Shown one piece after another: positions 1 to 7,007 of a DNA stretch of 64,000 nt. This DNA comes from an uncultured Lachnospiraceae bacterium (lineage in GTDB: Bacteria > Bacillota > Clostridia > Lachnospirales > Lachnospiraceae): positions 31,038 to 95,037 of the forward strand of contig CANQPM010000015.1 in assembly GCA_947625775.1 (NCBI GenBank). The letters are read 5' to 3'. The notes beneath the pieces were generated by a model. That model had not been told where the DNA came from and did no database searches. It was given only the letters and a program-made list of their open reading frames with translations. How positions within the stretch are numbered: position 1 is the stretch's first letter; every line of letters starts with the position of its first letter. Made by a program: the position numbers and the translations under genes.

Positions 1-240
1 GATTTCCTGATTCAACGGGAAAATGATATTTTCCCTGTTGAGGTCAAATCCGAAACCAATACATCCAGCAAGAGCCTAAAGAAGTTCAAGGAGCTATTCC
101 CTGATAAGGTCAAACTCCGTGTACGCTTTTCATTGGACAATTTGAAACTGGATGATGATGTGCTAAATATTCCGCTGTTTATGGCTGATTATGCCAATCG
201 ATTGATTGGTATTGCTTTAGAGCAGAAGAAGATGCGCTAA
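1..240 (+). CDS. C-terminal end of an AAA-type ATPase with DUF4143 domain (partial)
   Basis: The reading frame is open from the first base and ends at a TAA, giving 79 residues; the N-terminal part lies outside the window. The visible part contains FPVEVKSE, then KSLKKF and a PLFMADYANRL ending. This matches the nuclease-like C-terminal DUF4143 region of the large family of bacterial ATP-binding proteins with an N-terminal AAA domain. The Walker motifs are not in view, so nucleotide binding is inferred from the family. The physiological role of these ATPases is poorly defined. The neighbouring restriction-gene fragment and MNT/HEPN pair suggest an accessory or defence island. Confidence 0.7.
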   Translation, partial: DFLIQRENDIFPVEVKSETNTSSKSLKKFKELFPDKVKLRVRFSLDNLKLDDDVLNIPLFMADYANRLIGIALEQKKMR

Positions 241-478
241 ATGCCATTCTTTAAGCTGCCTGTTAATTTAACAAAAAAAGCCATGATTAGTTTGGATAAA
301 GAATTTTTTCGATATAATGTTAAAAGTAAGTATCAAACACCTGTTTGATGAAGGTGACGTAGGGTAAAGTGGCGGACAGTAGATTTTTTCATATATGGGT
401 GATATAATGTTAAATATTGAACGGGTGATTATTTGGCAGATTTTACACAACTCTTGAATATACGAGGGAGAGATAATA

Positions 479-823
479 GTGAAATCAAACTTTGAATTTT
501 TGGATAGCCGTTTCCGTGTACTGGCTAATTTTGGCAGGCTGGCGGAAAAATACTGCTATTCCGATTCTAATTCGTGCCTGATAAAATTGGGCATGATTGG
601 TGAGACGATAGTAAATTTGATATTTACATATGACAAGATTGCATTGCCGCGGGATAATACCGCCGTTGAACGGATCAATAAGCTCCTTAGGGAAGGATTT
701 ATTACAAGAGATTTATCAGATATTCTCCATGCGCTCCGAAAAATCCGCAACAAAGCAGCACATGAAAACTATACAGAATATTTGATTGGAGGGCAGACAA
801 GTCAATTTTATATGAATCCATGA
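479..823 (+). CDS. Truncated N-terminus of a type I restriction R-subunit-like protein
   Basis: The GTG start follows GAGGGAGA. The 114-residue product begins FEFLDSRFRVLANFGRLAEKY and continues with SCLIKLGMIGE and ALRKIRNKAAHENY. This is the N-terminal DUF4145-like segment found on type I restriction HsdR subunits and related helicases. The homology stops near residue 100 and the tail (TEYLIGGQTSQFYMNP) looks unrelated. The nuclease and helicase domains are absent, as HsdR is normally around 1000 residues. I infer a decayed remnant rather than an active enzyme. A stand-alone HEPN-like small protein is the alternative reading. Confidence 0.55.
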   Translation: MKSNFEFLDSRFRVLANFGRLAEKYCYSDSNSCLIKLGMIGETIVNLIFTYDKIALPRDNTAVERINKLLREGFITRDLSDILHALRKIRNKAAHENYTEYLIGGQTSQFYMNP

Positions 824-844
824 AAAAACAGGAGGGATAATAGT

Positions 845-1186
845 ATGCCGATCAGGGTAGATAATTTGTTGAAACAATATGTAAATAAAATAAAGGGAAT
901 CTATGGCTCTCATTTAAAGACAGTTATATTGTATGGCTCTTATGCGCGTGGAGATTATAGAGAGGATTCGGACATTGATATTATGATTTTACTGGATATA
1001 GACGATTTGGAAATTAAAAACTTTGGACGCGAGCTTTCGTATATGACTTATGATTTTAATATGGATCATGATGTGGATATTAAACCAATTGCGAAATATC
1101 GGGAACATTTCAGATATTGGTTAAATGCATATCCGTTTTATGCAAATGTTGAGAGAGAAGGGATCAAACTGTATGAAGCAGCATGA
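845..1186 (+). CDS. MNT-type nucleotidyltransferase antitoxin
   Basis: This 113-residue protein carries a minimal nucleotidyltransferase domain. GSYARGDYREDSDID (about residues 33-47) fits the GS-x10-DxD signature of MNT proteins, and a further acidic residue lies in HDVDIK (about 77-82). In characterised MntA/HepT pairs (type VII toxin-antitoxin systems) the MNT protein neutralises the HEPN RNase by adding AMP to it. The start follows GGAGGGATAATAGT. The stop lies 14 nt inside the next gene, so the two are translationally coupled. Antitoxin function is inferred from family and gene order. Confidence 0.8.
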   Translation: MPIRVDNLLKQYVNKIKGIYGSHLKTVILYGSYARGDYREDSDIDIMILLDIDDLEIKNFGRELSYMTYDFNMDHDVDIKPIAKYREHFRYWLNAYPFYANVEREGIKLYEAA

Positions 1187-1592
1187 TGAGGGAAATAAAA
1201 CAGACTTGATGAAATACCGATTGGAAACTGCAGAAAGCGATTTAAGAGTCGCAAAATCGTTGATGCAGTCCAAGGAATACAGAGCTGCAAACAACAGAGC
1301 TTATTATGCTATTTTTCATGCTATATCAGCGGTTCATGCGTTGGACGGAAAAGCATATAAAAAACATAAAGATGCAATAGCGAATTTTAACAGGGATTAT
1401 GTAAAAACGGAGATTTTTCCGAGGGATATAGGCAGAAAAATTTCACGTGCAGAAGAAATTCGACATGCAAGCGATTATGACGATTTCTATATAGCAGACA
1501 AAAAGGAAACACAAGAATTGGCAGATACAGCAGAAGAATTGATAAGAATGGTTGAAGCATATTGCAAAAATAGTATGAGCGCAGAGGAATAA
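1173..1592 (+). CDS. HEPN-domain toxin of an MNT/HEPN pair
   Basis: I chose the ATG at 1173 because it overlaps the antitoxin stop by 14 nt. A longer in-frame start at 1125 lies well inside the upstream gene. The 139-residue product is helical and contains NNRAYYAIFHAISAVHAL, in which R42 and H49 form the R-x6-H pattern expected of HEPN RNases. The later RHASDYDDFY is typical of the COG1895-type HEPN family. Such proteins cut RNA (often tRNA) unless held by the cognate MNT protein. The catalytic motif looks intact, so the pair may be functional although its neighbours are fragments. Confidence 0.8.
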   Translation: MKQHDEGNKTDLMKYRLETAESDLRVAKSLMQSKEYRAANNRAYYAIFHAISAVHALDGKAYKKHKDAIANFNRDYVKTEIFPRDIGRKISRAEEIRHASDYDDFYIADKKETQELADTAEELIRMVEAYCKNSMSAEE

Positions 1593-1624
1593 CAAAAGGA
1601 AAAAATACGCATTTTGAAGATATT

Positions 1625-1885
1625 ATGGTAAAGTTTACCGCTTTTGAACGTGCAAAGGTGACTGAAAAAGTGACTGAAAAGGTGACTGAAAAACAGAATG
1701 ATATTGAACAAAAAATAATTGATATTTTGGGGCAGGTTCCAGATATGACATATTTGGAATTATCAAGGAGATTAAATGTCAGCAGAAAGACAGTCTCACA
1801 GAGGATAAGATGTCTTAAAGAAAAAGGAACTATTGTAAGAGGTGATTCAGATAAAAAAGGGTATTGGAAAACGCGGATTTTTTGA
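1625..1885 (+). CDS. Winged-helix C-terminal fragment of an AlbA/Schlafen-type ATP-binding protein
   Basis: The 86-residue product starts with a short low-complexity repeat (VTEKVTEKVTEK). It is followed by a winged helix-turn-helix: YLELSRRLNVSRKTVSQRIRCLKEKG, then a wing ending KKGYW. This repeat plus wHTH is the usual C-terminal end of RecG-like/AlbA_2-domain ATP-binding regulators, which are normally 400-500 residues long. No N-terminal domain is found upstream, where the HEPN gene lies. It is therefore probably a leftover fragment. A small free-standing DNA-binding regulator cannot be excluded. The start codon lacks a clear ribosome binding site. Confidence 0.5.
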   Translation: MVKFTAFERAKVTEKVTEKVTEKQNDIEQKIIDILGQVPDMTYLELSRRLNVSRKTVSQRIRCLKEKGTIVRGDSDKKGYWKTRIF

Positions 1886-1931
1886 AGATAAAATATAATT
1901 CATACACTGAAAAACAATAGGGAGGTTTACA

Positions 1932-2945
1932 ATGAAATTTTATCACATCACGGATGAGCCGATTAAAATTTACGGACTTGCCGTAGCAGATAAGGAAAAA
2001 CGCCAGTTCTGGCGTGTAAAACCTGAGATTATGGACAAGTGGAGTACGATACAGTTTTTAGGAAAAAGAGCGGCAGGCGGGCGCGTGCGTTTTAAGACGG
2101 ATTCCGCTGTTTTATGCGTGAGAATGACATTGGCACAGGCAAAGGAGGACATCAACATACCGCTTTCAGGCTCCGCGGGAGCGGACATATATCTCGGAAA
2201 GGGAAAGTCCTCTGAATTTTTAGGATACATTGCGCCAGCCCTACATACCATGGACGAAATAAGTGTGGAGAAAACATTTTTAAAAAAAGCGGGGCTTGAA
2301 ACGGTCACTATAAACCTGCCGCGAAACGACCATCTTCTAAGCATGGAAATAGGAATAGACGACGGCGCGGCACTAAAAGCGCCCGACGAGTACACGGTAG
2401 CAAAGCCGATAATTTTTTACGGTTCATCTATTACAGAGGGCGGATGCGCCTCGCGGGCGGGAAACGCGTACACAAGCATTGTATGCCGCTGGCTTGACGC
2501 TGATTATTATAACTTTGGCTTTTCAGGCTCGTCGCGCGGGGAAAAGGAATTTGCACAATACATCGCGCACATTCCTGAAATGAGCGCGTTTGTGTACGAC
2601 TATGACCACAATGCTGATTCCCCAGAGCAGCTTGCCGAAACTCATGAGCCGTTTTTCAAAATCATAAGGGAGGCGCATTGTGACACGCCCGTCATATTTA
2701 TGACGCGCCCTGATACGGATAAAGATATGGCAGATTCTGAAAAGAGAAGAAACATTATATATAAAACTTACGAAAACGCTGTCCAAAATGGCGATGATAA
2801 AGTATGGTTCATTGACGGCGGTAAATTTTTTGGCGAGGAGGGACGGGGAGAGTGTACAGTAGACGGCACCCACCCAAATTCGCTTGGCTTTATGAGAATG
2901 GCGCAGACCGTATATCCTGTGCTTAAGGAATGTCTTAAGCTATAG
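1932..2945 (+). CDS. SGNH/GDSL-family hydrolase with N-terminal beta domain
   Basis: A 337-residue protein with the two-part layout of SGNH hydrolases that carry an SGNH_hydro_N jelly-roll-like domain (about residues 1-150) before the catalytic domain. Visible motifs are YGSSITEGG (S166 is the likely nucleophile), GFSGSSRG (about 196-203, oxyanion Gly), YDYDHNAD with an Asn (about 222-229), and DGTHPNSLG with D311 and H314. Such enzymes deacylate esters, often acetyl groups on carbohydrates. No signal peptide is seen, so it is probably cytoplasmic. The start follows GGGAGGT with good spacing. The substrate cannot be told from sequence. Confidence 0.85.
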   Translation: MKFYHITDEPIKIYGLAVADKEKRQFWRVKPEIMDKWSTIQFLGKRAAGGRVRFKTDSAVLCVRMTLAQAKEDINIPLSGSAGADIYLGKGKSSEFLGYIAPALHTMDEISVEKTFLKKAGLETVTINLPRNDHLLSMEIGIDDGAALKAPDEYTVAKPIIFYGSSITEGGCASRAGNAYTSIVCRWLDADYYNFGFSGSSRGEKEFAQYIAHIPEMSAFVYDYDHNADSPEQLAETHEPFFKIIREAHCDTPVIFMTRPDTDKDMADSEKRRNIIYKTYENAVQNGDDKVWFIDGGKFFGEEGRGECTVDGTHPNSLGFMRMAQTVYPVLKECLKL

Positions 2946-2973
2946 CCACGGCGGATTTATATTATTCTTTAAG

Positions 2974-3002
2974 TTGCCTGATATTTTCGTTTGTGCTATA
3001 AT
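2974..3002 (+). promoter_or_regulatory. Promoter of the cdd operon
   Basis: TTGCCT (2974-2979) and TATAAT (2997-3002) are separated by exactly 17 bp, giving a housekeeping-sigma promoter about 58 bp upstream of the cytidine deaminase start. It likely drives cdd and the following close-packed genes. Confidence 0.65.
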
Positions 3003-3059
3003 TTGCTAAAGAAAAAGACGCTTGCACTTAGCCGTCAATGAACGGCAGAAAGGATTAAA

Positions 3060-3467
3060 ATGAGCAACGAAGAATTAATAGAAACAGCTCTTAAAGCGCG
3101 GGAATTTTCATATTCCCCATATTCAAAATTTAAGGTCGGCGCGGCGCTGCTTGCCAAAAACGGCAAGGTCTACACAGGCTGCAACATTGAAAGCGCAAGC
3201 TATACTCCGACAAACTGCGCGGAGAGGACAGCCTTTTTTAAGGCGGTAAGCGAGGGCGAGCGGGAGTTTGAGGCGATAGCGATAACGGGCGGATATGACG
3301 GCGCCCCCACGGAATATTCTTATCCGTGCGGCGTGTGCAGGCAGGTGATGATGGAGTTCTGCGATCCTAAAAGCTTTAGGGTTATAACAGCTGTATCAAA
3401 GGAAAAATACCTTGAAAAGACGCTGGAGGAAATGCTTCCCTACGGCTTTGGACCGTCAAATTTATGA
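3060..3467 (+). CDS. cdd: Cytidine deaminase
   Basis: The 135-residue length is typical of the homotetrameric zinc-dependent cytidine deaminases. It converts cytidine and deoxycytidine to uridine and deoxyuridine in pyrimidine salvage. The substrate-binding CNIESASY precedes the catalytic NCAERTA (zinc ligand C53, proton shuttle E55), and PCGVCRQ supplies C90 and C93. All key residues are present. The start follows AGAAAGGATTAAA. It begins a run of same-strand genes continuing to the small membrane protein at 6704. Confidence 0.95.
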   Translation: MSNEELIETALKAREFSYSPYSKFKVGAALLAKNGKVYTGCNIESASYTPTNCAERTAFFKAVSEGEREFEAIAITGGYDGAPTEYSYPCGVCRQVMMEFCDPKSFRVITAVSKEKYLEKTLEEMLPYGFGPSNL

Positions 3468-3504
3468 GTATTTCCAGTATTATTGACGAAAGCAGGACAC
3501 ACGT

Positions 3505-4221
3505 ATGATTGTCACATATATAAAGCACAGCAGCTTTTGCGTGGAGCTGGAAAGGCATGTTTTAATCTTTGATTATTGTCTCGACGGGGACTTGCCTGAT
3601 TTTGACGCAGACAAACAGATTTTGTTTTTTACCTCGCACAAGCACGCGGATCATTTTAATGTAAAAATACTGAACCTTGCGCCAAAATACAAAAATGTCC
3701 ATTATTTTTTAGGCGCGGGGCTTAGACTGAATGAAAAATATCTTGCACGGAACGGTATCACCATAGACAGGGACTCTTACGTCACAAACCTGTACAAGCG
3801 GCAGGAAATGGATTTTGGCGATATCCATATACGCACGCTGCGCTCCACGGACGCAGGCGTGGCTTATCTGATAGACTGCGAGGACGCAAAAATCTATCAC
3901 GCGGGCGATTTGAACTGCTGGTGCAGGGCTGAGGAGAGCCGCGAATACAATGAGAAAATGAAGCGTGAATATGAGGCGGAGATAGACGCCATACGCGGGG
4001 AGAAAATTGACTGCGCATTCGTGCCGCTTGATCCGCACCTTGAAAACACCTACTGGATGGGAATGTCCTATTTTATGGAGGCTGTAGGCGCAGCGCATGT
4101 TTTCCCAATGCATATGTGGGAGGACTACAGCTATATTGACAGGTATGTCACAAATGAGGGCAAGGCGCACGCGGAAAAAATAGCGCGTATTACGGCACCA
4201 GGGCAGAGGTTTGAAATTTGA
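3505..4221 (+). CDS. MBL-fold metallo-hydrolase (UlaG-like)
   Basis: A 238-residue protein with the metallo-beta-lactamase fold. It starts with IKHSSFCVE and has the metal-binding SHKHADHF (H-x-H-x-D-H, about residues 50-55). Later metal ligands are visible in YHAGDLN (about 132-138) and PMHMW (about 196-200). The short N-terminus and pattern resemble the UlaG-like/L-ascorbate-lactonase-type subgroup of unknown substrate. It lies 37 bp after cdd. A nuclease or lactonase role cannot be separated from sequence alone. Confidence 0.75.
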   Translation: MIVTYIKHSSFCVELERHVLIFDYCLDGDLPDFDADKQILFFTSHKHADHFNVKILNLAPKYKNVHYFLGAGLRLNEKYLARNGITIDRDSYVTNLYKRQEMDFGDIHIRTLRSTDAGVAYLIDCEDAKIYHAGDLNCWCRAEESREYNEKMKREYEAEIDAIRGEKIDCAFVPLDPHLENTYWMGMSYFMEAVGAAHVFPMHMWEDYSYIDRYVTNEGKAHAEKIARITAPGQRFEI

Positions 4222-4278
4222 CAGAGTTTTAATAAAGGTTGATTAATCATAACATCAAAGGCGGTATATATATTAATT

Positions 4279-5955
4279 ATGGAAATAATCGTATTTTTTT
4301 CGGCAATTTTTCTGGTTTTTCTTTACGTTATGATAAGGGGGGCTTATGAGGAAAAACAGAGGAGAAAAAATTACAGGGAGCATTTGAGAAAAAGCTTTGG
4401 AAGCTTTGCGGATAAGGAGTTAAATCAGGACAGGCTTGAAAGGATAGCGGACCGTTTCAGGGGACAAAACGCCATTGACGACATTACATGGAACGATTTG
4501 AATATGGACAGCATTTTTTCCATGATGGATTTTGCGCAGTCGTCGTCAGGCGAGGAGTATCTCTACGCAATGCTGCGGCAGCCGCTGCTTTCCGACAAGG
4601 ACAAGCGCCTTGAAAAAATGGAGCGCCACATATGCTATATGATGGGGCATGAGGAAAAAAGGCTTGACACGATGCTCTGCCTGAATGACCTTGGCACGAC
4701 AGGAAAATATTCGCTCTATGATTACATGAAATATCTGGAGCAGCTTGGCAGACGCTCTAATCTAAAGCATTACGTGGGAATTGTGCTGCTTGTAGTATCG
4801 CTTGCGCTTATCTTTTTGAATACGTCTGTCGGCGTTATGCTTTTGATAGCTGCAGCGTGCGTCAACATAGTGACGTATATGCGGGAAAAAAACGAGGCGG
4901 CTCCGTATGTGGCAGGCTTCGCTTATATCATGCGCATGATGAAATGCGCCGATGGCATTATCGCGGCAGAGTATGGCAGCGATATGAACGACTACATTTC
5001 GCTGCTGAAGGAAAGGCGAGCCAAGCTTAAAGCTATGGAACGCAGTTCGGGAATGGTGATGAAGCTCAACAGTTCTACAGGCAATATAGGCGGGCTGATT
5101 TTTGACTATATAAAAATGCTCACGCACATTGATTTGATAAAATTTAACAGTATGCTAAAGCTGGTGAGCGGCAACGCTGAGGCAATTTACGGTATAACTG
5201 ATGCGATAGGCTATCTTGACGCGGTTATTTCGATAGGCTATTTTCGCGCCGCGCTTCCGCATTACTGTGTGCCTTCGCTTTCAGAGGGAAAAAGAGAGCC
5301 TTTTATCATAAAGGAGGGCTTTCACCCCGTAATAAAACAGCCCGTTCTAAACAGCTTTGCGCAGGGCAGGGGCATGCTTATCACGGGTTCAAACGCGTCG
5401 GGCAAGTCCACTTTTTTGAAAATGACGGCTATAAACGCGATTCTGGCGCAGACAATCCATACCTGCGCGGCGAGGGAATACAACGGCAATTTTTACAGGA
5501 TTTACTCGTCGATGGCGCTGTGTGACAACCTTGACGGCGGCGAGAGCTATTATATAGTGGAAATAAAAGCGTTAAAGCGCATAATGGACGCGGCGGCGCT
5601 GGAGAGCGAAAATCCGCTGCTGTGCTTTGTTGACGAGGTGCTGCGCGGCACGAATACGGTGGAGCGCATAGCGGCGTCGGCGCAGATTTTAAAGAGGCTT
5701 TCGCAAAAAGGAATATACTGTTTTGCGGCGACGCATGACATAGAGCTTACGCATCTGCTGGAGGACAGCTATGACAATTTCCATTTCGAGGAGGAGGTAA
5801 AGGACGGCGATGTGCTGTTTTCGTATCATCTCTTGGAAGGAAGGGCGCACACGCGCAATGCGATTAAGCTTTTGGAAGTAATGGGATTTTCGGAGGATAT
5901 TGTAAAAGAGGCGGATAAAATGGCAGCGGAGCTTGCGCAATATTCACCTGTATGA
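4279..5955 (+). CDS. Membrane-anchored MutS-like ATPase
   Basis: The 558-residue protein ends with a MutS domain V ATPase: Walker A GSNASGKST (about 371-379), CFVDEVLRGTN (Walker B and Q-loop region, about 450-460) and a downstream FAATHD switch. It lacks the N-terminal mismatch-recognition domain of MutS1. The N-terminus is a membrane helix (about residues 3-20), and a second hydrophobic pair lies near 160-200. This is the architecture of a small MutS-related family of unknown role common in Firmicutes. Mismatch repair should not be assumed. The stop lies 28 bp from the RNase HI start. Confidence 0.8.
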   Translation: MEIIVFFSAIFLVFLYVMIRGAYEEKQRRKNYREHLRKSFGSFADKELNQDRLERIADRFRGQNAIDDITWNDLNMDSIFSMMDFAQSSSGEEYLYAMLRQPLLSDKDKRLEKMERHICYMMGHEEKRLDTMLCLNDLGTTGKYSLYDYMKYLEQLGRRSNLKHYVGIVLLVVSLALIFLNTSVGVMLLIAAACVNIVTYMREKNEAAPYVAGFAYIMRMMKCADGIIAAEYGSDMNDYISLLKERRAKLKAMERSSGMVMKLNSSTGNIGGLIFDYIKMLTHIDLIKFNSMLKLVSGNAEAIYGITDAIGYLDAVISIGYFRAALPHYCVPSLSEGKREPFIIKEGFHPVIKQPVLNSFAQGRGMLITGSNASGKSTFLKMTAINAILAQTIHTCAAREYNGNFYRIYSSMALCDNLDGGESYYIVEIKALKRIMDAAALESENPLLCFVDEVLRGTNTVERIAASAQILKRLSQKGIYCFAATHDIELTHLLEDSYDNFHFEEEVKDGDVLFSYHLLEGRAHTRNAIKLLEVMGFSEDIVKEADKMAAELAQYSPV

Positions 5956-5983
5956 GCCTAAAAATATGGGAAAGAGGTAAAGC

Positions 5984-6478
5984 ATGTTTGTTAAGATTTT
6001 TACTGACGGGGCGGCAAGGGGCAATCCCGAGGGACCAGGCGGATACGGCACGGTCCTGCAGTACGTTGATACAAAGGGGCAGCTCCACGAGAGGGAGTTT
6101 TCGGCGGGTTATAAAAAGACTACAAACAACCGAATGGAGCTTATGGCGGTTATAACAGGCTTGGAGGCGCTTACAAAGCCATGCGAGGTAGAGATAATTT
6201 CCGATTCAAAGTATGTGACCGATGCCTTCAACCAGCATTGGATAGAAAGCTGGCAGAAAAATAATTGGAAAAACAGCGCAAAGCAGGCGGTAAAAAACAT
6301 AGACCTGTGGCAGCGGCTTTTAAGGGCGAAGGCGCAGCATGATGTGAAATTTATATGGGTGAAGGGACACGCGGGACACCCCGAAAACGAGCGCTGCGAC
6401 AAGCTTGCGACCGAGGCTGCCGATTGCAAAGATACAAATATGCTGCTTGACGATGTAATAGGTGAAGTGGTATTATAA
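5984..6478 (+). CDS. rnhA: Ribonuclease HI
   Basis: The 164-residue protein degrades the RNA strand of RNA-DNA hybrids. The catalytic carboxylates are visible as D8 ([10 protein letters not shown]), E52 (NNRMEL), D74 (ISDSKYV) and D139 (ERCDKLA), with the flexible-loop His in [10 protein letters not shown] basic handle region ([12 protein letters not shown]) is present, as in E. coli RNase HI. The start follows AAAGAGGTAAAGC. It overlaps no neighbour and is followed by a tiny membrane protein gene. Confidence 0.95.
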   Translation: MFVKIFTDGAARGNPEGPGGYGTVLQYVDTKGQLHEREFSAGYKKTTNNRMELMAVITGLEALTKPCEVEIISDSKYVTDAFNQHWIESWQKNNWKNSAKQAVKNIDLWQRLLRAKAQHDVKFIWVKGHAGHPENERCDKLATEAADCKDTNMLLDDVIGEVVL

Positions 6479-6551
6479 ATATATGGAGTTTTCTGTAAAC
6501 TTACAAAAATGCGGGAGCTGTTTCTGAAAACGGCTTTTGCGGAAAAGAGGT

Positions 6552-6704
6552 ATGGTCGTGGCAAATTTAATAGAATTTTTGAGAATGTTCCTGTCGTATA
6601 TTTTAACCTTTGCGGTAATCGCGGTAGTGTCAGGCATAGGCGGCTTTATCGGCGTCAAGGTGTGGAAGCCCAAGGCGAAGGCTGAGAAAGCTAAAAATGA
6701 ATAA
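6552..6704 (+). CDS. Small single-span membrane protein, 50 residues
   Basis: A short gene of 50 codons preceded by AAAAGAGG. Residues 10-37 form a hydrophobic, glycine-containing helix (FLSYILTFAVIAVVSGIGG), and the tail is strongly basic (KVWKPKAKAEKAKNE). It sits between rnhA and the terminator before nrdD and reads in the same direction. I do not recognise a family. The clear ribosome binding site and membrane-helix-plus-basic-tail pattern make it likely to be real. Confidence 0.6.
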   Translation: MVVANLIEFLRMFLSYILTFAVIAVVSGIGGFIGVKVWKPKAKAEKAKNE

Positions 6705-6729
6705 TTCAATAAAATAACACTATAAAACG

Positions 6730-6765
6730 GCGTTTGGAATTGTGCATTTTCCAGACGCTTTTTTT
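6730..6765 (+). terminator. Intrinsic terminator upstream of nrdD
   Basis: GCGTTTGGAA (6730-6739) pairs with TTCCAGACGC (6749-6758, one G-U pair) across a short loop, followed by seven T. It ends the cdd-to-rnhA operon and lies immediately before the nrdD promoter. Confidence 0.8.
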
Positions 6766-6766
6766 G

Positions 6767-6795
6767 TTGACATAAACCTTCATTTGAATTATACT
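6767..6795 (+). promoter_or_regulatory. nrdD promoter (near-consensus)
   Basis: TTGACA (6767-6772), a 17-bp spacer and TATACT (6790-6795). The predicted transcription start is near 6802, so a leader of about 205 nt precedes nrdD. Confidence 0.8.
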
Positions 6796-6804
6796 AATAT
6801 ACAG

Positions 6805-6820
6805 ACACAACATATAGTGC
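6805..6820. promoter_or_regulatory. NrdR-box-like operator
   Basis: ACACAACATATAGTGC matches about 14 of 16 positions of the NrdR consensus as I know it (acaCwAtATaTwGtgt). It sits at the predicted transcription start of the nrdD promoter. NrdR binds such boxes, usually in pairs, and represses ribonucleotide reductase genes when dATP is high. I did not find a convincing second box one helical phase away. Confidence 0.55.
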
Positions 6821-6870
6821 CATATAAAAATAAATCATACAAAATATTCAAAAAAATAAAGGAAAACACG

Positions 6871-6898
6871 GTACAACGAGCATTGAAAATTGTTGTAC
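6871..6898 (+). repeat. Inverted repeat in the nrdD leader
   Basis: GTACAAC (6871-6877) and GTTGTAC (6892-6898) are perfect 7-bp inverted arms, with six T about 7 nt downstream. It could be an operator or a weak attenuator hairpin in the leader between the promoter and nrdD. Confidence 0.35.
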
Positions 6899-7007
6899 TA
6901 TCGCTTTTTTGGAGTATTAGGAGTATTAAAATGGAGTGACGCAGGTTCAGACCGCGTTTAAGCTCTGGCGCTATGCGCAGGCTGTGCTATGAATGGAGGA
7001 GTAAAAT

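Noticed and set aside
3505..4221. Antibiotic-degrading beta-lactamase
   Set aside because: It has the MBL fold only, without a signal peptide or lactamase-specific features; UlaG-like is closer.
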